Shown: positions 1 to 7,225, numbered from the stretch's first letter. The stretch is DNA of 64,000 nucleotides from an uncultured Candidatus Melainabacteria bacterium (GCA_934726055.1 CAKVCZ010000001.1:62001-126000), one strand, 5' to 3'. Notes: generated by a model from the sequence alone, not told the origin. A program made the numbers and translations.

Positions 1-99
1 TTTTTTCTCTAGTTGTTCCGGAGTAACAACAATTCTCTGTTGGATTAAATACATAACCACAACAATAATAACCGGAGAATACTGTAAAAAATGATTCAT
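1..99 (-). CDS. Holin-like or small phage membrane protein, 5' part only
   Basis: An open frame on the minus strand starts at an ATG at 99-97 after a GGAAAT-type ribosome site and runs off the left edge after 33 codons. It begins MNHFLQYSPVIIVVVMYLI, a single hydrophobic segment of about 15 residues, followed by a polar stretch ending TPEQLEKK. A short N-terminal membrane anchor followed by a charged helix is usual for small phage proteins encoded near the lysis or tail end. The family is not certain. It is transcribed in the same direction as the other prophage genes. Confidence 0.5.
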   Translation of the reverse strand, partial: MNHFLQYSPVIIVVVMYLIQQRIVVTPEQLEKK

Positions 100-235
100 T
101 TTAAATTTCCTTTCTTTTTTGTATTTTTCTACTCTCGTAGCTCTACAAAACTACGATAAACTTTTAACTATTTTCTGCGATAACAGACACTAAACGCTCA
201 ACTAATTCTAAATAACAAATAATTTAACCTTGAGG

Positions 236-475
236 CTAACAATACTGAAACAGGCGAAATCTCATCTTAAATGCAAAATCGTATTTATCAAATAACAAAC
301 CCTTGAAATTGCCTTTTGAATCAATCGTCGGATTCAATATTGTTCCATGACCGATTGAATAATGTAAGTTTGTATCTTCGTTCAATTCTATATAAATTTT
401 ATCTTTTTTAGAAAATCCCCCTTTTTATTGTATGCATCTTTATTTTTCCTTTCTATTTTTGCCTATATAACTAAA
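236..475 (-). pseudogene. Frameshifted phage gene remnant
   Basis: On the minus strand one frame reads ...KNKDAYNKKGDF and then meets a stop. After a shift at the T/C-rich run near 405-425, a second frame continues for about 60 codons (...KKDKIYIELNEDTN, YSIGHGTILNPTID, GLLFDKYDFAFK) to a TAG at 238-236. The two pieces read as one protein interrupted by an indel. There is no convincing start codon; an in-frame stop lies upstream. I do not recognise the family. The piece sits between the holin-like fragment and the DUF6973-like gene and fits a decaying prophage. Positions 100-235 hold nothing I can assign. Confidence 0.4.
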
Positions 476-554
476 CGAGAAATAAATTTTTATGATTTAT
501 TTCCCACTTAAAAATCTTCTTTTTTATTCATGTGATTAAAACTTGATTATAGAT

Positions 555-1220
555 TTACTTCCTGCGATAATAACCTCTGACCTCTGTCCCATCATCACGT
601 GTGTAGGAACTTACCCAAATTAATTCACCCATTCTTGCTTTCTCTTCTGCTTCGAAATTTTTAGGTATTCCATAATTTTTTAATTGTTCATAAATTAAAT
701 CTTCACTCTCCTCAAATTCTTCATTTGTCATGTTACCAATTTCTTCCGCTGTGAATATTTTATCTTCAGGAATATCTGAAGCAAATCCGGTAAATTTCCG
801 TTTATCATTTGGTGATATTATCAATTTTCCTAATTTCATCCTTTGCATAACTTTTTTAGCTATTACATCTTCAATCTCTTCTTCTGTCATTTGTTTTAAT
901 CTATCCTTATATTCTTTTTTTATTTCTTTTGCAATCAAACGACCTACACGATTGTTCCATTTATCCATATTCTCTTCACCTGACGGATTATTTGGATTCT
1001 GCTTTTCATGTATATCACCAGCAAATTTTGAAAAAGGAATAGAATACTTTATCGCTATATAAGCAGAACCAAAAGTATGTTTAAACGCATCTGCTTCATT
1101 ATTCCAAGTATCATTCTTACCAGTACCAATATTAAACCCATATATTTTTTGATACTTTTTTGTTTTTGCATAAAGATTTTGACTATAGTTTTTATCTATA
1201 AAATTATTTTTATCTTTCAT
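555..1220 (-). CDS. DUF6973-like protein of the prophage
   Basis: A 221-residue soluble protein with no signal peptide or membrane segment. It starts at an ATG preceded by an AAAGGAG ribosome site. Residues about 40-60 contain WNNEADAFKHTFGSAYIA, followed further on by NxPSGEENMDKWNNxVGR. This N-x-x-D-A-x-x-H and DxWNNxxGR pattern resembles DUF6973, a domain seen in phage and secreted toxin-like proteins whose activity is not established. The C-terminal third is charged and ends with an aromatic, basic stretch (RGYYRRK). A membrane-protein gene starts 34 bp away in the opposite direction. Function is unknown; the family call is from memory of the motif only. Confidence 0.45.
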   Translation of the reverse strand: MKDKNNFIDKNYSQNLYAKTKKYQKIYGFNIGTGKNDTWNNEADAFKHTFGSAYIAIKYSIPFSKFAGDIHEKQNPNNPSGEENMDKWNNRVGRLIAKEIKKEYKDRLKQMTEEEIEDVIAKKVMQRMKLGKLIISPNDKRKFTGFASDIPEDKIFTAEEIGNMTNEEFEESEDLIYEQLKNYGIPKNFEAEEKARMGELIWVSSYTRDDGTEVRGYYRRK

Positions 1221-1254
1221 TTTATTTTCTCCTTTTTTATTGTATATTTACTCT

Positions 1255-1638
1255 ATGAAAAATATTAAAAATTTAATTACAACAAACATTTATTCATTAT
1301 TTGGCATAATTTATTTTGTTTTTTTGTTATTAAACTTATTTGTTTTTTTCAATATTGTTCACCACAGCAATAACGGTGGATACGAGCTTTTTGATGCTTT
1401 GTATGGCTTTGTTATTGAATATTTAAAATACCATATTTCATTCCTTAAAATTTCATTAATATTAAATATTTTTATTCTTATAGAAACTGTTTTTCAATAC
1501 TTCAATCTAAAAGTTAATCTAAAATTTTCTAATAACAGAATTTATAACTTTATATTCTATTTTGGTCTCACAATAGGTTATTTGCCTATAGTATTTTGGA
1601 TTTTTAATTCTGTCATTAATTATTTTAGTTATCTTTAA
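1255..1638 (+). CDS. Small multi-pass membrane protein, unknown
   Basis: About 127 residues if translation starts at the ATG at 1255 (MKNIKN...). An upstream frame from 1240 is also open. Three to four hydrophobic segments are visible (around residues 10-35, 55-80 and 95-125), so it is probably an inner-membrane protein. I see no Shine-Dalgarno sequence before the ATG, but a TATATT-like hexamer lies just upstream, so it could be leaderless. It is divergent from the DUF6973-like gene, the opposite orientation to the rest of the prophage. It may be a cargo gene or an accessory to its neighbour. I do not recognise a family. Confidence 0.4.
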   Translation: MKNIKNLITTNIYSLFGIIYFVFLLLNLFVFFNIVHHSNNGGYELFDALYGFVIEYLKYHISFLKISLILNIFILIETVFQYFNLKVNLKFSNNRIYNFIFYFGLTIGYLPIVFWIFNSVINYFSYL

Positions 1639-1675
1639 AATATTTTTAAAATTTTTTATTATTTTAAGAATCTTG

Positions 1676-2494
1676 CTATACATTAGTGCAAATATTGATT
1701 AGATTTTTAATCACAACTTTATTGGCCAACTCTATTTTATTTCCACTAATTGCTTTATCTGAAGTTGAATCTTTACTTTTTTTGTTTGATAAAATTTGTT
1801 TAAGATTTTCAATCTTTTCGGCTGTTAAAAGATTATTAGCTTTATCCGCAACTATATCGTGAATACTTGAATATATACGATAAATCTTCGGACAAGAATC
1901 CCAATTATCTATGTTGTTTTTGTCAAAAACAAAATCCTCTGATTTTATAAATTTTACTTTTGCATTATCGTAAATAACTTGTTCTTCAACAACAAAACCT
2001 GTTTCTGTCGGACTTATCAATTGTTCTTCTATCGTTTGCGGACGCCTTATAGTTTTTGTTTTTGTTTGCCAACCAACAAATATAGTACTTTCACCTGTTT
2101 CGACTATGGAATCAATCATTTTTTCCATTTCTTCTTCAAGTTTCATCTTTTCGAATGTATCAACTAACATTGCCTTTTGACGATTCGCAAGCATCTGAGA
2201 TTGCGGTGTATTACCCGAAACATCAAACATTGAATCCGGATGAGAATATAAATTTTCGCTAATATGTGCTTTTAAAGTTTGAGCTAATTCATAAATATCT
2301 GGCAATTGAATTTTTGTATCCCATTCGTTTACACTTGGAATATTCGTATTATATATAGCATTTTTTATCAAACTTATATCGCTTAATTGTCCTCTTCTGG
2401 ACATCTCCATTTTTTCATATTTTTGCGTAATTGAATTTGTTAAATATAACAAATTATCTTCTTTTTCACTGTTTTGTGATTCTTTTCTACTCAT
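1676..2494 (-). CDS. Portal-like phage protein, shortened
   Basis: 272 residues, starting at an ATG with an AAAGGAAA ribosome site. The N-terminal half is helical and acidic. Around residues 60-150 it contains NTNIPSVNEWDTKIQLPDI, a long helix with FEKMKLEEEMEKMID, and ETGESTIFVGWQTKTK, a layout like the N-terminal part of podovirus-type head-to-tail connector (portal) proteins. Such portals usually exceed 500 residues, so this copy would be only the first half. The C-terminal end (VVIKNLINICTNV) looks like read-through into unrelated frame, which suggests a deletion. It lies downstream of the small-terminase-like gene, the normal order, but no large terminase lies between. The call rests on layout and context. 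Confidence 0.4.
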   Translation of the reverse strand: MSRKESQNSEKEDNLLYLTNSITQKYEKMEMSRRGQLSDISLIKNAIYNTNIPSVNEWDTKIQLPDIYELAQTLKAHISENLYSHPDSMFDVSGNTPQSQMLANRQKAMLVDTFEKMKLEEEMEKMIDSIVETGESTIFVGWQTKTKTIRRPQTIEEQLISPTETGFVVEEQVIYDNAKVKFIKSEDFVFDKNNIDNWDSCPKIYRIYSSIHDIVADKANNLLTAEKIENLKQILSNKKSKDSTSDKAISGNKIELANKVVIKNLINICTNV

Positions 2495-2524
2495 AATATT
2501 TCCTTTCCACTTTTAAGTTTAATT

Positions 2525-3049
2525 TTAATTGTACTTTTTATTCAATATTGAATATATTTTTATATCTTGCAATTTGCCATTTTTCATTGTTTCTGACTTC
2601 AATTCAGCTTCAGGTTTCATACCTGCTGTTTCTAATATTGACGTAACCCTATAATTTTCTTTATAAACAAGGGCTTTTAATTTCTTAAATTTTAACTTTT
2701 TAAAGCAATATCTTATAAATTTTTTAGCAACTTGCTTTGTAAAATCTCCCCAATATTCTTGCTTGAAACAAGTTGTTATTTCTGCCGAATGAAATTTTAA
2801 ATCAGAACCAATGATATTTTCCAAAAAAACAAACCCTGCAAACGAATTATCTTTCAGAATTACCCAAAAAAACGGAGAATTTCTTTCTATTAAATTAATT
2901 ACAACATCTAACAATGATACCCTCTTTGTATAATCATCATTTAGATATCTCTCATATTTTTTATATAAATTAAATACATCTTCCAAAAAATGAATATTCC
3001 GAAATTTTTTATTATTTCTGTCTATTTTAAGTTTTACAAATTTTATCAT
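2525..3049 (-). CDS. GNAT-family N-acetyltransferase in the prophage
   Basis: 174 residues. The C-terminal half has the GNAT layout: a beta strand with FAGFVFLENI, then HSAEITTCFKQEYWGDFTKQ, a helix with KKFIRYCFKKL, then LKALVYKENYRVTSILETAGM, the last being the typical x-N-x-x-S-x-x-x-x-x-x-G-M/F motif before the final strand. The substrate cannot be told. Similar acetyltransferases are common in phage genomes, where they sit near structural genes. It is transcribed with the portal-like gene, 30 bp upstream of it, and is divergent from the membrane-protein gene at 3108. Confidence 0.7.
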   Translation of the reverse strand: MIKFVKLKIDRNNKKFRNIHFLEDVFNLYKKYERYLNDDYTKRVSLLDVVINLIERNSPFFWVILKDNSFAGFVFLENIIGSDLKFHSAEITTCFKQEYWGDFTKQVAKKFIRYCFKKLKFKKLKALVYKENYRVTSILETAGMKPEAELKSETMKNGKLQDIKIYSILNKKYN

Positions 3050-3107
3050 CTTGACTTTTATCCTTTATATTTATAGAATATCTCTATGACATAAGAAGGA
3101 AAAAAAT

Positions 3108-3569
3108 ATGGATAACCAACATTTAATACTTGAACAATACAGAATTTACACAGAACAAAAAGAACAATTTATTAGTAGAAACTTTACTACTAACCGTTTT
3201 TATATCATTTTAAATATAGCATTATTACTTCTTGTATTTTTATCCCAAGATTTAAAAATGTATAATCTTTCTGCATCTTGCTTATTCTGTATCGCAGGCT
3301 TTGTAAGTTGCTCCCTTTGGTGGATTAATATAGATTCTTACAATTGTCTAATAAAAATCAAGTTTTCAAAAGTAATTGAAGAACTGGAAAAACAATTGCC
3401 GGTTCAACCTTACGCAATGGAATACAAAGCAATTAAGGATTATAGAACTCATAAAAAAGGATTTTTCTTTAGTGATATTCAAAAAGTTTTTGCAGTTATC
3501 CTTATTTTGACCTTCTTTATATGCCTTTTAATTGAAATCATTCCAAATTTTGTTAAGTCCGGAATTTAA
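3108..3569 (+). CDS. RipA-family-like octameric membrane protein
   Basis: 153 residues, starting at an ATG after an AGAAGGA ribosome site. It begins with a soluble helix (LILEQYRIYTEQKEQFISR), then two hydrophobic segments at about 32-72. A soluble middle has WWINIDSYNCLIKIKFSKVI and a Leu-Pro motif (EKQLPVQPYAMEYK), and a last membrane helix lies at about 125-145. The order EQYxxYxE - two TM - W..I.SY...KF.VI.E.E..LP - TM matches small membrane proteins annotated as RipA-family octameric membrane proteins, whose role is poorly known. It is on the strand opposite to the phage genes and overlaps the tail of the 3553-3924 gene by 17 bp, so it looks like inserted cargo. Confidence 0.5.
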   Translation: MDNQHLILEQYRIYTEQKEQFISRNFTTNRFYIILNIALLLLVFLSQDLKMYNLSASCLFCIAGFVSCSLWWINIDSYNCLIKIKFSKVIEELEKQLPVQPYAMEYKAIKDYRTHKKGFFFSDIQKVFAVILILTFFICLLIEIIPNFVKSGI

Positions 3570-3924
3570 TTTCTACGTATTCAAATTTTATAAATGCATT
3601 TTCAGTTGAAAATGTATCTATTTCTCCATTTACAAGCTTTTCTCTTGATATATCATCAAGTCCAAGCATTGATTCCGCTTGAATTCCGTTAATATAACTT
3701 ATAGTACTATTATTCTTGTTAAATTTCTTGAAAATTGTATCTTTTGAAAATAACTTACCTTTTGGAACATCTTTTATATCAAAAAATCTCTTTGATACAG
3801 CTTTTTGTATGCTCTTTTCAAACATACCTTTTATTTCTTCTTGCATCTTTATTTTTATTAACTCGTCTATACTCTTACCCGTAATAAGAGCATCTTCTAC
3901 TATTTTCTTTCTTTTATTTTCCAT
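3553..3924 (-). CDS. Phage protein next to the small terminase, unknown
   Basis: 123 residues from the ATG at 3924, which has a clear GGGAGAAC ribosome site; a longer frame starts at 3951 but lacks one. The N-terminal half is a charged helix (KRKKIVEDALITGKSIDELIKIK). The C-terminal half has YINGIQAESMLGLDDIS and ENAFIKFEYVEIKF, which looks like a small folded domain. It follows the small-terminase-like gene by 10 bp in the same direction, the place where a phage would normally carry its large terminase. I do not recognise a named family. Confidence 0.5.
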   Translation of the reverse strand: MENKRKKIVEDALITGKSIDELIKIKMQEEIKGMFEKSIQKAVSKRFFDIKDVPKGKLFSKDTIFKKFNKNNSTISYINGIQAESMLGLDDISREKLVNGEIDTFSTENAFIKFEYVEIKFRT

Positions 3925-3934
3925 TATGTTCTCC

Positions 3935-4360
3935 CTATATTTTTTTATCATTTAGATTACTTATTGTAATAATTTTTGCTTCTAATTGAGAGGAATCCTC
4001 TCGTGAAAACAAATATTTACAAAGACTATCCAGAGCCTTTAGAGCAGCTGAGGTATCTCTTAATTTCTTTTTTCCGGTAATATTTCCTTCCTTGTCTAAA
4101 ATGTCTTCTTCTTCAAGTGAAAACTCAGCAATTTGTAGTAATTTTTTTATTACATAGCCTTTCTGTATTCTCAAAGAATTAATTTGCTTGTAAAGCTGCC
4201 TGTTCAACTCTTTTATTATATTGTCATTTGAAAGCAGTTTATCAGCAATGGATTTCAAGTCAGAAGCTTTATATCCGGATTTTTTCGCTGCCAATTCTCC
4301 ATCAAGACTTTTTAAATATTCATATACAAATTTTTTCTGTTGTTGTGTTATTCTATCCAT
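3935..4360 (-). CDS. Small terminase subunit-like DNA-binding protein
   Basis: 141 residues. It begins with ITQQQKKFVYEYLKSLDGELAAKKSGYKASDLKSIADKLLSN. The F-V-x-E-Y, A-A-x-x-S-G-Y and A-x-x-L-L-x-N arrangement is the helix-turn-helix signature of the Terminase_2 / small terminase family, which recognises the phage packaging site. The second half (ALKALDSLCKYLF) matches the oligomerisation helix seen in the family. Length is normal (140-180). It lies upstream of the portal-like gene. No large subunit gene is present, so packaging cannot work from this element alone. Confidence 0.65.
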   Translation of the reverse strand: MDRITQQQKKFVYEYLKSLDGELAAKKSGYKASDLKSIADKLLSNDNIIKELNRQLYKQINSLRIQKGYVIKKLLQIAEFSLEEEDILDKEGNITGKKKLRDTSAALKALDSLCKYLFSREDSSQLEAKIITISNLNDKKI

Positions 4361-4454
4361 TTTGTTAAGAACTCTTAATAAATTTGCCTTTCATTTCAAA
4401 ATCACCTATTATAAATATGCTATTTATATTTCGGCTAGTGTAAAATCTTATTAG

Positions 4455-4487
4455 TAGGCAAAACAAACTGTTTCGCCTATTTTTTTA
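4455..4487 (+). terminator. Intrinsic terminator-like hairpin, plus strand
   Basis: TAGGCAAAACA (4455-4465) can pair with TGTTTCGCCTA (4469-4479) with one mismatch across a 3-base loop, followed by seven or more T on the plus strand. It sits in the gap between two minus-strand prophage genes, and no plus-strand gene ends nearby. Confidence 0.5.
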
Positions 4488-4489
4488 TT

Positions 4490-5131
4490 TTAATTTCTAT
4501 TTATAACGATATGCGGATAATCTAAAGCATCCGAACAGAGTTTAGACCTCATTGTTGCAAGATTATCTTTATACATACTCATCCAATAAGAGAATTTTCC
4601 GTAGCTCGGATTTGCCTTCATTTTCATACAAGTACCGTAAACCAATAAAGGTTCAACAAACGGAGATGGAATTAATGATTCATCGCTTGCAAATTCAAAT
4701 TCAGCCTTTTCATTATCGTCAATGTCTTTTACAAAGTTATTTGTATAATAAACCACATCTATTGTTTTATCCTGCTTATATTTTGGAAGCAATATCATAT
4801 CATTTAATACACTATATTTATCACTATTTTGAATGTTTCCTAATAAAAACCTTTCAAAATCTGCGGTGTACGTTAATTTTTTTCCATCAATACTTAATGT
4901 ATGGATTTTACCGTTTACATCGTTTATAATTTCTGATGTATTTGACGGAAGAGTGAGTATTTTTCGTCTTAATAAAAAATTCCAATTATCAAATGTACAA
5001 ATCTCCGAATTTATAAGATTTAAAATATTCTTGATTTTTGCATGATCATTTTTTATCAATTCGTCAAAACTTCTTACTCTCTTGTAATTCAGTTCTAATA
5101 AACATTTATTTATAATTTCTAAATAATTCAT
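4490..5131 (-). CDS. Phage head-tail connector-like protein
   Basis: 213 residues after a strong AAAGGGAGA ribosome site. It starts MNYLEIINKCLLELNYKRV and continues with INSEICTFDNWNFLLRRK, then beta-rich segments including TLSIDGKKLTYTADFERFL and VVYYTNNF. The end is helical, with YGTCMKMKANPSYGKFSYW. The pattern (short N-terminal helix, 'W.FL.R', a beta region, then a C-terminal helix pair with a Y-G-x-x-x-x-x-K element) resembles tail tubular or adaptor proteins of podovirus-type phages. The call is from layout and context; no enzymatic motif is visible. Confidence 0.4.
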   Translation of the reverse strand: MNYLEIINKCLLELNYKRVRSFDELIKNDHAKIKNILNLINSEICTFDNWNFLLRRKILTLPSNTSEIINDVNGKIHTLSIDGKKLTYTADFERFLLGNIQNSDKYSVLNDMILLPKYKQDKTIDVVYYTNNFVKDIDDNEKAEFEFASDESLIPSPFVEPLLVYGTCMKMKANPSYGKFSYWMSMYKDNLATMRSKLCSDALDYPHIVINRN

Positions 5132-5211
5132 TTTTTCTCCCTTTCAAATTTGGCAAGAGTACCTTTTCAGATACTCTCACCAAAAATCAATGCTACTTAA
5201 TTAGACCTTTC

Positions 5212-5310
5212 TTAATCTGTTGAAATATTCATTCTTATTGAAATTTCTTTATCCATTAAACCATTACTTAATAACTTCGCAACTTCAAGTTCTCTTCCAG
5301 ATATTTTCAT
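5212..5310 (-). CDS. Tiny LuxR-type helix-turn-helix protein, possibly broken
   Basis: A 32-codon frame with a TTAAGGAAG ribosome site begins MKISGRELEVAKLLSNGLMD and continues KEISIRMNIST. This is the first two helices of the LuxR/GerE HTH domain (S-G-R-E-x-E-V-A-x-L-L-x-x-G-L-x-x-K-E-I-x-x-x-x-x-I-S). It stops exactly where the T-V-K-x-H recognition helix should start. In a neighbouring frame the DNA goes on with IKKGLIK before a stop, so one indel may have truncated the gene. It lies between the tail-like gene and the zinc-ribbon gene in the same direction. It may be a small phage regulator. Confidence 0.45.
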   Translation of the reverse strand: MKISGRELEVAKLLSNGLMDKEISIRMNISTD

Positions 5311-5421
5311 TCGCAGCTTCCTTAAATAATAACCATTATACACATGCTACATGTTAAAATCGAAAAAATTTTATATATTTTCGTTTAATAAAACTTTTAT
5401 CAATTTTAATTTTTTATGAAA

Positions 5422-5781
5422 CTATCCTATTCTACCCATACTTAAAGAACTTAAATTTGAATAACAGCGTTTTTTCACTCCATACTCATTGTAATAGAGA
5501 TAAAATGCTGAACTGCTGTTATAGTTATTATAAACATATTCTACCTTTTCTCTAATAATATCTTTTTCGCATTTTTTAAAAAATTTTCTTGCCTTTTCAT
5601 TTCTCAATCTATAAACTGATACATTATTTTCCTTATCTAAACGAAAAAGATGCAATATTGTATGTCCGCAATTTGGACATACGTCAAGATATCTCAATTC
5701 TTTATATATATACGTACTATCCGGAACTAATTCGTAAGTCCTACATTCACGCAGACCTCCACAGCATTGAACATATCGCAT
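5422..5781 (-). CDS. Small zinc-ribbon-like phage protein
   Basis: 119 residues from the ATG at 5781, chosen because AGAGGGA lies just upstream; a longer frame from 5811 lacks this. It contains CCGGLREC near the N-terminus and VCPNCGHTIL about 30 residues later, so two cysteine pairs could bind one zinc ion. The rest is basic and rich in tyrosine (VEYVYNNYNSSSAFYLYYNEYG). It is the first gene of the minus-strand prophage set and lies directly after the predicted promoter and repeat array. That place suggests an early or regulatory role; function is unknown. Confidence 0.5.
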   Translation of the reverse strand: MRYVQCCGGLRECRTYELVPDSTYIYKELRYLDVCPNCGHTILHLFRLDKENNVSVYRLRNEKARKFFKKCEKDIIREKVEYVYNNYNSSSAFYLYYNEYGVKKRCYSNLSSLSMGRIG

Positions 5782-5882
5782 AAAATCCCTCTTTCTTAAA
5801 AACTGATACAATTATCCCTTATTTAATTTGAAAAACGACTTTGCCAGCGTGGGCGTGAGCCTTACTCAAACTTTATGTACCT

Positions 5883-5888
5883 ATTATA
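5883..5888 (-). promoter_or_regulatory. Probable -10 box of the prophage leftward promoter
   Basis: On the minus strand this reads TATAAT, about 100 bp before the zinc-ribbon gene start. No good -35 hexamer lies at 17 bp; a GGACA from the last repeat copy sits about 20 bp upstream. The promoter therefore lies directly against the 14-bp repeat array, which suggests control by a protein binding the repeats. Confidence 0.45.
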
Positions 5889-5909
5889 CAATTTTGTTTT
5901 TAAAAATTT

Positions 5910-5983
5910 GTCCGTATTTTTACGTCCGTAATTTTACGTAAGTAATAATACGTCCGTAATTTTACGTCCGTATTATTACGGAC
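5910..5983. repeat. Five tandem 14-bp palindrome-forming repeats
   Basis: Units of 14 bp with the form GTCCGTAwTwwTAC start at 5910, 5924, 5938 (diverged), 5952 and 5966, with no bases between them, ending with GGAC at 5980-5983. The last unit plus GGAC forms GTCCGTA-TTAT-TACGGAC, a 7-bp inverted repeat. Every junction can form similar dyads. A further imperfect palindrome (CGTAA-N5-TTACG) lies at about 6061-6075. Such arrays serve as operator clusters or replication iterons. They sit just upstream of the prophage promoter. The rest of 5812-6142 holds no gene. Confidence 0.8.
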
Positions 5984-6142
5984 AAAAAACCTTCAATTAC
6001 CTATAAATACTTAATCTTAGAATTCACTCATTTTGCAAAAAATCAAATTTGTAACACTTTCGTAATATTTTTACGTATTAGATGAAAACCAGTATTAATA
6101 GGCATTTTAAGTAATTCACAAAACTTAACAAAATAAACGGTT

Positions 6143-7213
6143 TTATCGCAATTCTAACTCACAACACATTTGACATGCTCCAAAAACCTTTGAAATTTTC
6201 AAATTTTTTCTAAAGCAGCAATAATTTGGTTTGTTAAAAACTTCTTTTATAGACATATCTTTTACATTACCAATTCTTTGACTTAAACAAGGATATACAT
6301 CTCCAACAGGAGTTATAAACATATTTGAAAAAGGAAATAAACAAGGTTTATATATATCTTTTACAGATTTTTCTTCATTGTAATTAAAAAATTCCTCTAT
6401 TTTTTTTAGTGGATTTTCGCATTTTTCAAATTTCGGAGAAAATCTTATTTGAGTTTTAGAAGTTCTTTTTATAGATTCAATTTCTTTGTAAATCTCTTTA
6501 AAATGCTCCATATCAAAATATTTTTCTATTGGATAATTTTCATTAAACTCAGGAACAAACTTATCAAACAATCTTGAATTTTGTTTTAAATTGTTATTAC
6601 GTAAAAATGAAATAGACATAAATTCAAAATTCATATCTGAGCAATATTTATACAACTTTGGCAAATCATCAAGATTATTTTCCAAAACAATTGTTTTTAT
6701 ATCGACCATTGGACGTTTCTTTTTTGAATTCAAAGCATCTAAATTAGAACAAATTTTATCGAAAATTCCCTCGCAATTACGATTTTTGTCATGATTTTTT
6801 CCATAACCATCCAAAGATACAGACAAAAGCATCATTTTTGTTTTTATGAAAGCATTTATTATTTCATCATTCAGCAAAATACCATTAGTTACAACATTAA
6901 CTTTGCCAAACGTTTTTTTGCAGACCATATCAAGAATTTTAACAAAATCCTGCCTTATTAAAGGTTCTCCTCCAACAAGAGTTACAAAAGAATAAAATGG
7001 AATTTGACTAATTACATCAATCCACTCATTTGTAGAAAGCTCATGTAAATTTCTATTATCACCAACATAACAATACGGACAATTCAAATTACATCTATAT
7101 GTTAATTCAAAAAAATATCTCAAAGGCACAAGAGCTCTGCCAAATTTTGAATTATATGACGGTAGAGCATACAAATTTCTAAATAAATCAAAAAGGTTTG
7201 AATAATTTATCAC
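6143..7213 (-). CDS. Radical SAM protein with SPASM-type C-terminus
   Basis: About 356 residues if started at the GTG at 7213. The radical-SAM cluster motif is TYRCNLNCPYCYVG (CxxxCxxC), followed by VTLVGGEPLIR (GGE motif) and LLSVSLDGYGKNHD. The C-terminus carries a SPASM-like set of cysteines: CLFPFSNMFITPVGDVYPC, then CC, then GACQMCC, enough for one or two auxiliary Fe-S clusters. The family modifies peptides or acts as a maturase, but the substrate cannot be told and no small peptide precursor lies next to it. An open frame extends upstream to 7306, overlapping rimI. I prefer the GTG because the frame before it has poor composition and a TATAAT box lies only 7 bp upstream. Divergent from rimI. 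Confidence 0.75.
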   Translation of the reverse strand: MINYSNLFDLFRNLYALPSYNSKFGRALVPLRYFFELTYRCNLNCPYCYVGDNRNLHELSTNEWIDVISQIPFYSFVTLVGGEPLIRQDFVKILDMVCKKTFGKVNVVTNGILLNDEIINAFIKTKMMLLSVSLDGYGKNHDKNRNCEGIFDKICSNLDALNSKKKRPMVDIKTIVLENNLDDLPKLYKYCSDMNFEFMSISFLRNNNLKQNSRLFDKFVPEFNENYPIEKYFDMEHFKEIYKEIESIKRTSKTQIRFSPKFEKCENPLKKIEEFFNYNEEKSVKDIYKPCLFPFSNMFITPVGDVYPCLSQRIGNVKDMSIKEVFNKPNYCCFRKNLKISKVFGACQMCCELELR

Positions 7214-7219
7214 AGAACA

Positions 7220-7225
7220 ATTATA
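7220..7225 (-). promoter_or_regulatory. -10 box before the radical SAM gene
   Basis: TATAAT on the minus strand. Transcription should start about 7 bp further, almost exactly at the GTG at 7213, which implies a leaderless message if that is the true start. There is no convincing -35 hexamer. Confidence 0.4.

Larger units (their letters stand above)
1..5983. mobile_element. Decaying prophage remnant
   Basis: A run of mostly minus-strand small genes with phage character: small-terminase-like, portal-like (shortened), head/tail-like, GNAT, a zinc-ribbon protein, a tiny LuxR-type HTH, a DUF6973-like protein and a holin-like fragment that continues past the left edge. No large terminase, major capsid, tail tape measure or integrase is visible, one gene is frameshifted and the portal gene is short, so I infer a non-functional or partly lost element. 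The right boundary is drawn at the tandem repeats at 5910-5983, after which ordinary chromosomal genes begin. No att repeat or flanking tRNA was found. The left boundary is outside the window. Confidence 0.65.

Noticed and set aside
5910..5983. CRISPR repeats
   Set aside because: Units of 14 bp without spacers; too short and continuous.
5812..6142. Phage attachment site or integrase gene
   Set aside because: No integrase frame, no tRNA and no matching direct repeat pair could be found around the prophage edge inside the window.
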